In this document: one piece after another, positions 11,479 to 23,029 of the stretch
How the letters are laid out: the number at the start of each line of letters is the position of its first letter
Numbering within the stretch: position 1 is the first letter of the stretch
Notes under the pieces: generated by a model
What the model saw: only the letters and a program-made list of their open reading frames with translations
Database searches by the model: none
What the model was told of the DNA's origin: nothing
Made by a program: the position numbers and the translations under genes
Assembly (NCBI RefSeq): GCF_040054535.1
Contig: NC_090780.1
Coordinates: 5,356,001-5,420,000 of the forward strand
DNA: 64,000 bases
Origin: Antennarius striatus
Taxonomy: Eukaryota; Chordata; Actinopteri; Lophiiformes; Antennariidae
Reading direction: 5' to 3'

Positions 11479-12023
11479 TCACTGCATTTGTACACAAAAA
11501 CTAGAAAGAAGTTGAAACTGGTGTAAGTCATCCTGTATGTGATCAAGCGTGCTTACTTTATGCATGTAATGGTCAGGTACAATCCTTACGTCATGTGCTT
11601 TATCATTTATCTTTGCAATTTTAATTTTGAGCTCACATGTGCAATCCAAAGGGAACTCTACCCAGGGTGTTTGAAAATGATCATAAAAGATTTGTTGTGG
11701 TGTGGTATTTGGTGCTTGCTGTCCAAGAAGTGGGCATTTGAAATTGCGATCTGCTGTATGTTTTGCACAATTAAAGCATTTTCTAACATTTTCAGTCAGA
11801 CAACATCTCATGGGAGTGGACTGATGTTCAAAAGGTTCGAAGTTTCCATAGTTCCCCAGCTCAATATTCTCTGAACAGACATTCCCTTATGTTTTTGGTC
11901 TAACCTCCAACACTTAAAACACAGGACCCTGACATGGTCCATATGTGTAACTGGAAAACATAAAACCCTTTCTAATATCCACTTTATGTGCCATATATAT
12001 CTGGAAAACAGAGGTGACTCCAT
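11479..12023 (-). mobile_element. Possible LINE ORF1 (gag-like) zinc-knuckle remnant
   Basis: Two minus-strand ORFs in different frames together read VLCFKCWRLDQKHKG and then VRKCFNCAKHTADRNFKCP. Spacing and order resemble the paired CCHC knuckles of fish LINE ORF1 proteins (CxKCQR-x-GH followed by CCNC-x-x-x-H), but several Cys/His positions are lost and a frameshift separates them. This is a weak call; no ORF2 sequence was found next to it. Confidence 0.35.
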
Positions 12024-12724
12024 TTCTCTTTACTGATTCTGTTGATACTGCTTTCAAGAATGAAGCACAGGTTACAAATTACAGCATCAAGATAATTATG
12101 TCAGGGTTTTTTTCTTTGGGCTATAGTTTGATTGGTACAAAGTTTTTCCTCACATTTACTGAGAGCGGATTACTTGTTTGGTAATGTTTTAGAAATTGTA
12201 TTGGTTCAGCCTCAGATGTTCAGAATAAATGGAAAACAAAGCAAATGTGGAAGTGAAATGTTGGAAGTGAATCATTATTTTTTATCTCCAGTTACTGTAG
12301 GTTATTTAACAGTGATTATCATAGGCTGGTATAAAAATGAAACTATTAAATGGCTTCGTATTTTGCATTTACTGAGTTTGTGACTCTTCAAGGATAGTAA
12401 CCATGAATGTTGCACACAAAGCACTGCAGAATAGCTGGACTTACTTGAGTTTTTGTCAGTGTTGTCACAATTAAAATGTATAGTTTACAGTGTTGTGTAA
12501 GAGTGGCTCCCTTTTTTCACTTACATGACCGTATCTTAGGTTTCATGTAGTGGTCATCACAATTCCATCAACTTTATTAGTCAGTAGCAATCATTAAAAT
12601 TCTAATGGTGCTTAAATTGTCAGTCTATTTCTATCTCCCACTGACAATCCATCACGACTGAATATAAACCTTTGTGGGTAAACACTTGTCCTGTGCCATC
12701 ATGGAGGGATTCCACTGCACATCT
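12024..12724. other. AT-rich intergenic DNA, no gene seen
   Basis: No recognisable coding region or repeat. The small ORF at 12132-12383 has no family signal. Confidence 0.5.
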
Positions 12725-12950
12725 CATCTTAGTCCGCGTTATCCAGAGTCGGGTAGCGGGGGCAGCAGCTTCAACAGAGAACCTCAAACTCCTTTTCCCT
12801 GGCCAAATTAACCAGCTCTGACTGGGGGATCCCAAGGCGCTCCCAAGCTAGTGTTGAAAAATGTGCAAGGAAGACCTCTCTAAGGAGGCGCCCTGGTGAC
12901 ATCCACACTAAATGCCCAAACCACCGCAGCTGACTCCTTTCGACATGAAC
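12725..12950 (-). mobile_element. Rex3/RTE-like LINE, diverged 3'-end fragment
   Basis: The plus-strand text ttatccagagtcgggtagcg, then agctctgactgggggatccc and accgcagctgactcctttcg, matches the same positions of the fragments at 431-673 and 5832-6125. No intact ORF remains. Confidence 0.7.
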
Positions 12951-13960
12951 ACTGCCTACATGTTATTTTAACGAACCTCTACTCTTTCATAATAGGATCT
13001 AAGATTTGTTCACACCTTTGTAAAACAAATTGTAGCAGAAATTACAAAGACGCCAGATATGAGTGATACCTGTGTAATAAATAACTTTGCCTATTGTATA
13101 GAGTGAGATTAGTGGCACCTATTTCCCAATGTCTGACATGTTAGCCTTCAGCAAAGGCCAGTTTTTCTGTTTTATGAAAGTATACGTTTTCTTAACAGCC
13201 AAAATTTTAAAGGATTCAGATTAGTTTTCAATCTACAATATAAATGATTTCTGATCCATACTATATGGTATGCATCTGACGCATACCATGTAGTGCAATG
13301 TGTGAAAACAATGTAACTGGTCCTAGTTTCCAGTTTTGTTTTACTCTAATTCAACTGTTTCATCCATCCATCTCTGCATTCTCTTGTTGTAGACCAGACA
13401 GTCTTCATTGTCTACAATCACAAATGTCTTATGTTTTTTGAACCAGGACCCTCTTGCTGTGAGAAAACAGCATGACCCACTTCGCCCTCACCCACTTTTG
13501 CTATATTACACAGATTGATTAAGTATAAGTTACACACAGATCAAATACTTCCACCACTGTAGAGTACACAGACTATCATTACTTATTGTATTAGACATTC
13601 ATATATAAGCACTACTTTTACTTTTCGTTTTAAAGCGCAGTAAATAACGATCACTGCTTTCAATAACGGGCCCTTCAGTATTTAGTAGTGCTGCTTCTAA
13701 AATGGCATCAGTGATTAGCAGATTACTGCATGGCTACTATGACAACGACGGCTCGTGCGTCTTAAGGAGAATGCTACTCTGCGATTGGCTAAGAGCTTAA
13801 GGACAAAGTCCTTCACCAGTGTAGGTGCTGCTCCCTCACTTCGTTTTTACTGGCACAAAGGGAAGAAGATGGTCGATTGAGTAATGTAAGAAGATTCAAA
13901 CAGGTATGTGGTTCTTTATAACAACTTTTACATGGGATAAGTTCGTACTTAAGACCTTAA
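12951..13960. other. Intergenic DNA with a possible noncoding exon end
   Basis: No protein-coding segment is recognised. The stretch 13730-13902 is less AT-rich than its surroundings and ends in caaacag|gtatgtgg, a good splice donor. It could be an untranslated first exon of the downstream c1orf116-like gene, but nothing confirms this. Confidence 0.3.
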
Positions 13961-14111
13961 GGCTTCGTTCAGACTGCTGGCATATCGGATACCAATCAGA
14001 TTTCCTTCCATATCCGATTTTAAGGGCTGACTGTCCACACTGTTTTTAGCAAGTGTCCAAATGCAATCTTGCTCTGTTCAGACTGGGCCAAAATATCAGC
14101 CGATCTGACAG

Positions 14112-14125
14112 GTTGCCGTAGCAAC
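14112..14125. promoter_or_regulatory. X-box-like motif (GTTGCCGTAGCAAC) inside the MITE
   Basis: It fits the RFX consensus GTNRCC-N(0-3)-RGYAAC exactly with a 2-bp spacer. The same place in the diverged copy near 6310 reads gttaccatagcaaa, so the motif is part of the element. Function is unknown. Confidence 0.4.
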
Positions 14126-14226
14126 GACGTCGGGACGGCGGTGTCGTTCAGTACATGTAATGTGTGAGGTCATTGACGACACAACAAGAAAAACAACGAT
14201 GAACATGGAGACTGGATACTATAGAG

Positions 14227-15119
14227 CAGCGGTTCTCAAATAGTGGGGCGTGCCCCCCTCTCCTCGTCTCCTGCTGTGACTTATTTGTTGTGACTACAGT
14301 GGGAGACGAGGAGAGACTGGTGTGTTACTGTCTAATAATGCTGGCAGCGGACAGCATGAAGGCTAATAAATTAAGACACCACTTAGACATTACACCACGA
14401 GCACGCTGATAAGCCGCTGGAGTTTTTTCAGCGAAAACGTGCAGAATATTGCCAACAATCATCCTGGTTTGTTAATGCTACTTCAGTAAACCAGCGAGCT
14501 CCGTTAGCATCATATAAGGTGGCGTACCAAACTGCTCAGTGCAAAAAACCCCAGAGGAGCTGAAACATTGAGCAGGAGCTGAGAGTTCAGCATTATGCTA
14601 CAAACCTGCAGAACACGCTCATTGTAGTCATTAATCTTGACTTCCTTATTGTGACAAAAACAAAAGAAAGAAGACATCCGCACAAATTGTTTTATTTATT
14701 TTTGTTTTGGAGATTAAGGTGTTTTATATAATGTGCTCCTCAGTTAATGTTACTGAACTGAATTTAAATTTTTTATTATTTATTGACTTTATTTTTTTCT
14801 TTTCAGTATCAAATGGTGCACTAGGTTGGTCAAAAATATTTACAGTTTAATTTCTTTTTTTATTTCAGGCTAATTGATTCTCTTAAAACTTTTCCATTAT
14901 AGACTAAAAAATAATGTTAATAAAATTATTCTTTGTTATAAATTGAACTATATTTCTTTTTTCTTTTCTTTAATGTTAATAAAGATACAATGTAATGCAC
15001 AGGTGTACTTATAACAATTTTACAGATAATTGATATTATAGTCACTGTGGAGAGTGGGGGGCGCAAATTGTTTTCTTCTTGCAAGGAGGTGTGTAACAGA
15101 AAATAATTGAGAAGCACTG
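14227..15119 (+). mobile_element. hAT transposon (Charlie/ZBED-like), internally deleted, with 8-bp target duplication
   Basis: Ends are cagcggttctcaaat and, in reverse complement, cagtgcttctcaatt, the classic hAT terminal motif. The flanks ctatagag (14219-14226) and ctttagag (15120-15127) form an 8-bp target duplication with one mismatch, as expected for hAT. A transposase remnant on the plus strand around 14350-14500 reads like the MKANKLRHHL and PLEFFQRKRAEY segments of ZBED-type transposases, with stops. It is inserted inside the 13961-15480 MITE and is therefore younger than it. Confidence 0.85.
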
Positions 15120-15596
15120 CTTTAGAGTATTGGCGGTATCACTGGTAGAGGTGGAGAAAATCTCAGATGCACCAGATATTGTCAACTTCTTCTTTCATTT
15201 TTTACCGCTCCGTAATGCATGACGCTCTTCCATCTAGCGCCTTGCTCTCGCATCGCGTACAGTGACGTCACGGGCCGCAATAATCGATCGGTGTGTTGGG
15301 AGCTATTCAGACTGAGACGCATCTGTCCATATCCGATATGAAACTACCTCCCGAATGTGGTTTCAATCCATACCGCAAAAATCAGATTTGGTGTGGTGTC
15401 TGACTGTTCAGACTACAAAAGAGGCATCTAATATCAATCTGGATGGGCTAAAAATGTTGGTGACCAGTCTGAACAAGCCCCAATTAGGAGATCAATCTAC
15501 TGTATATAACTAACTATTGATGACTTAAACTCATCGTGTTAATTCCTTGTTTCTTTCCATTTTTGTTTCCACATGACAATTATCGCCGACTTCATA

Positions 15597-15970
15597 GCCT
15601 TGTTAAGACTGGTCGCCTATATCCTGTTTTTAGCCCATCCAGATTGATATTGGATATCTTGTTTGGAGTCTGAACAGTCCCATACCACATGATATCCAAT
15701 TTTTGCCAGACGATTTGAAACCACGTTGAGGAGGTAGTTTCATATTGTATATAGACATATGCATCTCAGTCTGAACAGCTCCAAACACTCTGATTGGATA
15801 TGGCGAACCATGATGTCATATCCGCGACTCACGGCAAAGCGCAGAATTGATATTGCCAATACGCTAAGGTAACAAAACTTCATGGAAACCTGCTAAAAAA
15901 AAGTGAACAATCAGCCCTAAAAATCGGATATGGAAGGAAACCCGATATACCTGCAGTCTGAACACAGCCT
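15597..15970. mobile_element. Second, shorter copy of the 'ttcagactg' MITE, inverted orientation
   Basis: It starts gccttgttaagactgg and ends gcagtctgaacacagcc. Internal text (ttagcccatccagattgata, then ggagtctgaacagtcc) is the reverse complement of 15340-15480. At 374 bp it is probably close to the unit without the hAT insertion. Confidence 0.7.
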
Positions 15971-17400
15971 ATGTTTCACTTATACAGTATGTGCTTACCA
16001 TAGCCGTAGGCTCATTTTTGACCGTGTTAGTAGTACTCCACACTTAAACTGTGCCATCTTATATGTTTCATAGCTTCAGGATATTTGTGTTTTAAGGCAG
16101 GGAAAAGTCTCAGGATCAGGTGTTGTTTATATATTTGGCAGATAATGTTTTTGAGGCAGGTAAAGTCTCCCTTTTTATGCTGGACCATAAAGAGTGCAGG
16201 GTTTGGGGGGTACTGAGGATTTAAATAAATGTGGTGAATATTTGTGATGTTTTCACCCACTTAAAAAATCCACTTGGAACAATGTTTTAAAAACAATAGA
16301 ATAATTGAGCCTTACTGTTTTATGACCCCAATCAAAATATACTCCAATTGTTTTAGTGGACCAGAGATTAGAGCTCGGGGAACTCCATTGGGCAGAAACA
16401 AATTTTGCTTTGACTTCTGTATTTGATGAAAAACAACATTTTCCTATTTTGTTGAAGCTTGCTCTGTCTTGATAGGGGGATTGATATTGACATGATTTGT
16501 TTTTAATTTTTTAATTTTTAATGTTAAGGCAGTTACTGATTTTTGTCTAAAAGCAAACAAACAAGTCATATTGCACACTTAACAGCACAGGAGAATTTTG
16601 ATCTATCAGAATTCTGCTGCGAATCTGCTTCCAAGTCACAGATTTCCTTTTCATCTACATGCAAATATCCCAGATGTTTTTTTTAAAGCACCATGATAGT
16701 TATCCGAGAGTGTTAATTGTTTGAGATTCACATCCTTTGCTTGTGTGTAACAAGATACACAGGTACACATGGCCAGGTGATAAGGGCTTTAATGTTACAG
16801 GGATTGGATGTCGGTGAACAGAGTTTTTGTGCTACAGATACCATTCTGTCTCAAGTGTTGAGACGGCAGAGGTACCAATATGTTAAATATCCAGCTTTAC
16901 ACCTACAATTTCTGCACATATTTTATGTCTCTAAATCTTATTGTTTTGATAAAAAATCAATTCTTTATTTGATGCCAAATAACTACCCGACTCTTATTGG
17001 CATTCACAATAAATACTGTAAAGTGCCAGAATATTGCATACATTTCAGCATCTGTAGCAAGATGCCAATCCCAAATTATATGATCAAATTCTGCTGCTTT
17101 TCACCACCTGAGACTAATACAACCAAAGCATCCTTACCCTAGACTGTTACAGTAAGACATTATAACCAAACTGGATATCATGCTGCTTAAAGGAGATTGT
17201 TACTGCTGCCCTCCATCCCTCGGAAACTGATCTGGGTTAGGAAGATTAAGACCTACTAGTGTGCTGTAATCCACATCACGTTGTAAGAAGACCAGTTCAA
17301 TATCTTTCAAAAACACACTAAGCTATGACATGCCTTAATTCTATATGGCAAACTTTAAGCAACATAAAAACACTTCTCACAGATCCATATAACATTTATG
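15971..17400. other. Intergenic DNA, no gene seen
   Basis: AT-rich. The 141-codon ORF at 16717-17142 has no domain I can recognise and no splice context, so I do not call it a gene. No repeat family was identified. Confidence 0.45.
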
Positions 17401-18740
17401 ATACAAGTCCTCCGTTCCATCACATCCCAAAGGTGCTCTATTGGATTGAGATCTGGTGACTGTGGAGGTCATTGGAGTACTGTACAGTGAACTCATTGTT
17501 GTTCAAGAAACCAGTTCGGGTTAATACAAGTTTTGTGACATGCTGTGTTATTCTGCTGGAAATGGGCACACTGTGGTCATAAAGGGATGGACATGGTCAG
17601 CAACTATATTCAGGTTGGCTGCGATATTGTAATGATGTGCCAAGAAAATATTTCCTATATCATTAAACAACCGCCAACAGCCTGAACTGTTGATACAAGG
17701 CAGGAAGAATCTGTCCTTTCAAATTATTTACACAAAGCTCTGACATTACCATCTGAATCTCACAACTGACATCGAGACTTGTCAGACCAGGCAACTTTTA
17801 TCAACTGTTATCTTCTATTGTCCAATTTTGGTGAACCTGTGCTAATTGTACTCTCAGGTTCCTGATCTTAGCTGACAGGAGTAGAGGTAAGATCAGGCCT
17901 ACAAAAATCAAGCCCGACCCGAACCGAGCCCGAGGGTATTAAAGCCTGACCCAAACCGAGCCGAACGTAATTATTGACATTTTGAGCCCGATCCAGCCCG
18001 AATTTCGGACTTGAATTCGGGCTTAAGATCTTACCTCTACTTTCAGTGTGTATACGATCAGAAAGCTAAAGTGACAGGAGAAAATACAGCTGACGCATGG
18101 AGGGAACTGAGCAGGTATTGTAGATGGATGTTTCTCATACAGCGCCTTCTATGTTTTACAGAAATTATTTATTTTATAAGGGTAATCCTTAGTTTAATAC
18201 CCATAGATCGTTTGAGATACATAATATATAAATATACATTTATTAAAAAAGTTTGGGCCGGGTCGGGCTTGGATCTTAAGATCTTAAGCCCGATTCCAAA
18301 AAAATCTGACCGACCCGAGCCCGAGGGTATTGAAGCCCGACCCGACCCAAACGTAATTGTTGACTTTTTGAGCCCGACCCGACCCGAAGGCTCAGGCGTA
18401 AGATCTTACCTCTAGACAGGAGTGGAACCCACTGTGGCCTTCTTCTGCTGTAGCCCATCTTCTTCAAGGTTTGACATGTGCATTTAAAGATGGTAATCAA
18501 CTTTCCTTGATTGTAACAAGTTGTTATTTGAGTCATTATTACCTTTCTATCATCTCAAACTTGTCTGATCTTTCACATCAACAAAGGCATTTAATCCACA
18601 CAGGTGCCGCTCACTGGATATTTTCACTAATCCTAACCCTAACCCTAGTAATTTTTGTGGATGAAATTTCTATTAGATCAGCAGTTTTCTGAAACGCAGT
18701 ACTCAGATCAGCCCATCTAGCACTAACAATGTGACTGTCT
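17401..18740 (-). mobile_element. Tc1-like transposon remnant, split by a hAT-type MITE
   Basis: The plus strand is the reverse complement of a common fish Tc1-like transposase. Recognisable phrases are aaaggtgctctattggattg, ataaagggatggacatggtc and cttagctgacagg. After the inserted MITE the text continues with gtagcccatcttcttcaagg and ctcactggatattttc, then gatcagcagttttctgaaac. The two parts (17401-17881 and 18423-18740) join cleanly if the MITE and one copy of its duplication are removed. Many frameshifts; inactive. Confidence 0.85.
17882..18414. mobile_element. hAT-type MITE with perfect 13-bp inverted repeats and 8-bp target duplication
   Basis: The left end tagaggtaagatc and right end gatcttacctcta are exact inverted repeats. 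gacaggag flanks both sides (17874-17881 and 18415-18422), an exact 8-bp duplication typical of hAT transposition. The interior is rich in cccgacccgag-type repeats in both halves. A third copy of the terminal sequence (aagatcttacctcta) lies inside at 18028-18042. A small interior ORF (18011-18415) is not recognised. Confidence 0.9.
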
Positions 18741-19548
18741 ACTTTTGCACATTGTTGAGTCATTTATTAATTACCGTGCATTCAGACCCTAAATTCCTTT
18801 TCAGCCAACATACCGTCATAAAATAATAAATCATATTAGATAAAATATCTTGAATTCAGACACATGGTCAATAGTTCTACAGACAGTCCAGTCATTAAAT
18901 GCCTGACTCCTGAAACTAATGCTTCTAAAAAAAAAAGCGGACATTTCGTAAACACTCTGATGAATAAACTTATATGTTCCTAACAGTTGACACTTACAAG
19001 AAAAGCTGATTATGACAGGACTGCACATGTCATGCAGACTGTAATGCAGTTGTGACATAAACTTGTGGCAGCACATTTGATTTCTAACATACTGTATGGC
19101 AATGTTACCATAACTCAGCCATTTCTGCATTTTCCTTCCCTCACAGCTCAAATATATTTAGTAAAAACAGAGCTGAAAAAACTATCGGGCTGAAACACTT
19201 CTAAGAAGACTGATCAACAACAGGTGATTAACAATAAGTAAGAGAGAGAAAAGAAACTACTATCTATCTATTTCTATCGAGAAATCTATTGTCGCAGGAA
19301 TGCAACAATCCAGGAGTTGAGTGAGGTGTTTTCTTACATTACAAGGGCAGGTTTTTAAGATCTTCTATCTCAATTATGCATAAACTACAGTACTTGACAA
19401 ATCAGTATGCAATTGGGTAGAAAAATAGAAATTATACATGTGTGTGGTTATAGATCTTGATTTGTTTTTGGTGTTTTAAATTTAAATTTGAATTTACCTT
19501 CCATTCCCTTTTCACAGAGTAAAACACTAACTAACCTTCCATTTTAAG
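18741..19548. other. Presumptive c1orf116 upstream intron or flank, no feature seen
   Basis: AT-rich sequence with no recognised coding segment. It ends in a plausible branch point and acceptor (cactaactaac, then ttttaag|GGC at 19548/19549). Confidence 0.4.
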
Positions 19549-22490
19549 GGCACTAAGATCCTCGAAAGCAATACCTGGCCAGGTGGTGATGGACTGGAGA
19601 CAATGGCCAGCATGAACAGTGCCGGCAGCTGTGACAGTGTTGTCAGTGCCAATTCTGGATTTGTAAGTTACAGACTTCACACTTATACACTTTTAATCTC
19701 AAGAGAACCTTTGACTGAAGACGTTATTAGTCCTACTACAGTTTATGAAACCACAACATCATGAAATCACAGAGCAAAACCATGTATGTAAATAGAAAAT
19801 CAAACATAAAAGCGGAAGGATGAATCTGGATTCTTGAATTTGCATTTACAAGCAAACCTTGGTTTTCGAACGCTTTAGATATAGAACAAATCGGAATTCG
19901 ACCAAAAAATTCAAAAAAAATTTGTCTTAGATATCGAACAAAATTTGGAAGTCGAACGCAAAATGAATGCCTTTTTGGGGGGACCGTGGCTCAGTGGTAT
20001 TGCGGGTCGTCCAATGAGTTCGATTCCCGCTCACGCCGAGTCATTTGTCATTGTGTCCTTGGGCAAGACATCACTTTACCCTCCTTACCTCCAGTGGTGT
20101 GTGAATGCATGTGATTGTTCTGCTGGTGATCAGAAGGGCCGTAGGCGCAGATTGGCAGCCACACCCCCGTCAGTCTGCCCCGGACCGTAAACTTCTGACC
20201 AAAAGACAGCGGTAACTCATACCATAGGCTAACCTGATTACATCGATGCTTTTCTTTCTTTCTTTCTAAGGTACAATAAATCGAATCAGAAAAAGTGGCA
20301 GCTTTTAAATTTTATTTCTGGAGAGGCAAAACTCGCAATTTTTGTGACCAGGAAGAGGAGAATTGAAAACAATACTGTTCAAGAAGCAGCTACTGTTTTT
20401 TGCTGTAACATCAGATGTCGCTTAAAACTAGAATTTGGTTTCTATAAAATGACAAAAGACCTAAATAACCTTAGGAACATCTGGTGTTACAAAAATGTCC
20501 TATGCACTTTAGTTGATGACCACCTCACTTTTGCAAACTTCCTGTTATAATGTACTAATTTTTATATTGTATATTTTGTATATATTGTATTATTTCCTTT
20601 TGTTTGTTGGTGTTTAGTGTTTTTGAGTGTTTAGTGTTTTTGAAGTTTCATCTAATGAAAAATTGTAAAATGTTCTAAATGTTCTGAATGTGATTAAAGT
20701 GTTTTTGCAAAAATCTAAATCAAATCTTTCTTACTTTCTTTCTTTCTTTCTCGTGTTTGCTTCTTTCTTTTACATTTCTTTGATGTGTTTCATTACTATG
20801 CAATTTGATATATAAATGACAATATGAAATAACATATTATGTTGAAAAAGGTAGTTTTCTAGCATCTTGGAACGGATTAAGACCAGTTACATTACTGTAT
20901 TTGTAATATGAAAAATATATTTGGAATTCAAAGAAATCGTTATTCGAACAGCCTTCAGGAACGAATTGTGGTCGGAAATCGAGGTTTGCCTGCATACCAC
21001 TAAGCCTTAAAGATTCCCCAACAAAACGTGACATCAATTTTTCTGTGCTGTCACTTTTTAATTTGTCAAACAGAAAGCCTTGCTTTTATCTATTCCAGAG
21101 CAAAGATAGTCTGGAGCACTTGTCTGCCGAAGAGAAGGCATGTCTGATGTTTTTGGAGGAGACTATTGAATCTTTGGATACTGAGGAGGATAGCGGATTG
21201 TCTAATGATGAACCTGACCAACTTCCCAACCCTGGCAACATTGCTACCAAACTGGCTGACTTGTCAGCCTCTATTAGCAAAAGCAAGCTCAATAGTAAGT
21301 TAATACCCAGACAAAGATGCAAAATGCACTTGTAGTTAATCAAATACAATGACTAAAAAACAAACATGCTTCTTTGTCTTTCAGATACACAGAAACATGC
21401 CTCAAAGGAACTCAGACAGGAAAAGATGGAGCCCAACCCCTCGCAGAGATACTTGATTCCAACACCTCTTATTGTGGCGAGCAGCTCATCATACTCTGTT
21501 CCCAGTGTTAAGTTGGGTGCCCTTCCATACAAAAACACCTTGAAGCCTGACTTCATTCCTATTAACGAAGAACCTGGTCGCAAACACAACTTGAAACCAA
21601 CCGTTTCTTCTAAATTACCCTCCAAAATACCATTGGAAGGAAATGTTGTGATTCCATCTCCTGTAAAGACACCTGAGGGACCTTTACCTAGAGGTCCTCT
21701 GTCTTATGATGCTCTTGTTCACCTGCGAAGTAGTGCCTCCACGAAGAAGACACCTTTATGTCCCACAATTGATCATACTATAGATTTGGACAAGAACCTT
21801 CTTGTTACAATAGGAGCCCTAAATACATCATCTTACAGTTCCAAGTCAGAGGCTTGTCAGAGAAGTCATCCAGTTGTGGCACCCAAGCCCAAAAAGATTC
21901 CTGCCAACATGCCTTCATTAGCAAAAAATACTTCATACACTATCAAGAATGCAGCTGATCCCCAGGTAATCAGAATGGACGCTTTACAAAAGCTGGGCCT
22001 CCTCAAAGATTCACAGCCAGAAAATGAGAATGTAACCCCCCTGCCTCCTCCTGAATTTTGCCCCTCCGTGGACACAATAACAAAAAGAACCACGGGAGGT
22101 CATTCAAATGTTAATCCATTAAGAATCCCATCATTTTCTTATACACAAGTGCCAATAGAACCTAAAAAAAAGCCTCTGCATAGCAGTGCAAGTCTCCATC
22201 ACTACGCCAAACATAATCATCACTCTAATTCTACATCATATCCATCTCAGTTCAATAGATTGAAGGCTGCTCGTCTGGAGTGCGCTGCTACCCCAGACAG
22301 CCACAAAAACGGTGGAAACTGTCCTGAGCCACAACGTATCATAGCTGCCAAGCCAGAGAGAACCACCACAGCAGCTCAGGCTGTACCTCATAACCCCTCT
22401 AACTCAGTTGGGTACACAGTGATGGTGGTGCCTGGGATGGGGGCTGACCGAAAAGAAGCCCTTCGAAAGCTTGGATTGCTCAAAAATTAA
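19549..22490 (+). CDS. c1orf116: c1orf116/SARG-like gene (specifically androgen-regulated gene protein homologue), 5' end missing
   Basis: Coding exons are 19549-19662, 21099-21294 and 21385-22490; phases agree at both joins (GGATTT|gtaagt to cag|AGC; AATA|gtaagt to cag|ATACA), giving 471 codons plus stop from the first visible exon. Exon 1 has NTWPGG and GSCDSVVS, like the start of human SARG. Exon 2 has LSAEEKACLMFLEETIESLD and DSGLSNDE. The rest is Pro/Ser-rich and disordered, with two copies of an A-L-x-K-L-G-L-L-K motif (about 21979-22008 and 22456-22487), the second at the C terminus. The true start codon is likely in an upstream exon I could not find; an in-frame ATG at 19603 is the fallback. 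Molecular function is unknown. Adjacency and shared orientation with yod1 match human 1q32. Confidence 0.88.
19975..20215 (+). mobile_element. tRNA-headed SINE-like segment
   Basis: gaccgtggctcagtggtatt and gttcgattcccgctc resemble A- and B-box promoter sequences of a tRNA-derived SINE. They are followed by ccttgggcaagacatcactt, a phrase common in fish SINEs. Ends are not sharp. Confidence 0.55.
20275..20720 (+). mobile_element. Tx1/L1-like LINE, ORF2 C-terminal fragment and 3' UTR
   Basis: A reading frame ending at 20550 contains GEAKLAIFVTRKRRIEN and FGFYKMTKDL followed by WCYKNVLC and LTFANFLL-stop. I recall this arrangement from the C terminus of fish Tx1-like LINE ORF2. The 3' part is AT-rich and ends near ctttcttactttctttc. 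5'-truncated. Confidence 0.5.
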
Positions 22491-23020
22491 AACAGATAAA
22501 TAGTAGTCGTCTGACTGCTTAAGGCCTGCTGGCAAGATACCATGAGACTACCATCAGTTTGATGAAAAAACAGCATTAGTCAGATAGTGCTTTGGGAAAA
22601 TAAAAAAGAGGATAAAACGTGTGTAGGTCGGAATTAATTACTTTTATGGGTAGTTTAAATGCACCTTACACATTGCAAACCCCTAGGGCTTCATGTGTTT
22701 GATTAAAATGGAGCTTTAATGTAACACCACCTAATCACAACGTCTTATTGTGTTAGTAGTTACATACAGTATTTCAGTTTGATGAAATTACATATTTTTT
22801 TGCATTGATATCACCCAAAGAGTGCATATGAGGAACAGGAAGCCATTAAAGAGTCAATATAGCCATCAAAAAGTAACAGCCTTCACCGACTCAAATTCAG
22901 TTGCGGTACTGGGTAACTGCATGTTTAAAATTCACTTACTGAGATATATAGTAAATATTCAAAATAAATATTTTATGAAAATAAATTATTTTTCTAGAGT
23001 CAAGGCATCAATGTGAACAT
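22491..23020 (+). other. Presumptive c1orf116 3' UTR
   Basis: Follows the TAA at 22488-22490. No coding signal. AATAAA-type hexamers occur at about 22600 and 22965. Confidence 0.45.
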
Positions 23021-23029
23021 TTTTGAATG

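Larger units (their letters stand above)
13961..15480. mobile_element. 'ttcagactg' MITE, interrupted by a hAT element
   Basis: The left end ggcttcgttcagactg (13961) and the right end, in reverse complement ggcttgttcagactgg (15480), form an imperfect terminal inverted repeat. Subterminal text on both sides shares catatccgat-type phrases. A hAT element (14227-15119) is nested inside. The superfamily is not clear because I cannot identify a convincing target duplication. Other copies lie at 6145-6400 and 15597-15970. Confidence 0.7.
19851..20993. mobile_element. Composite repeat in c1orf116 intron with terminal inverted repeats
   Basis: The left end gcaaaccttggttttcgaac and the right end, in reverse complement gcaaacctcgatttccgacc, look like Tc1/mariner (Tigger-type) ends. 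The text gaattcgacc and aattcaaagaaatcg appears just inside. Between the ends lie a SINE-like segment (19975-20215) and a LINE 3' end (20275-20720), so the element has been a landing site. Confidence 0.55.

Noticed and set aside
16717-17142. 141-codon ORF
   Set aside because: No recognisable domain, AT-rich composition and no splice or promoter context; likely chance.
18630-18648. Telomere-like cctaaccctaaccctag
   Set aside because: Only about two and a half units inside a decayed Tc1-like element; too short for interstitial telomere sequence.
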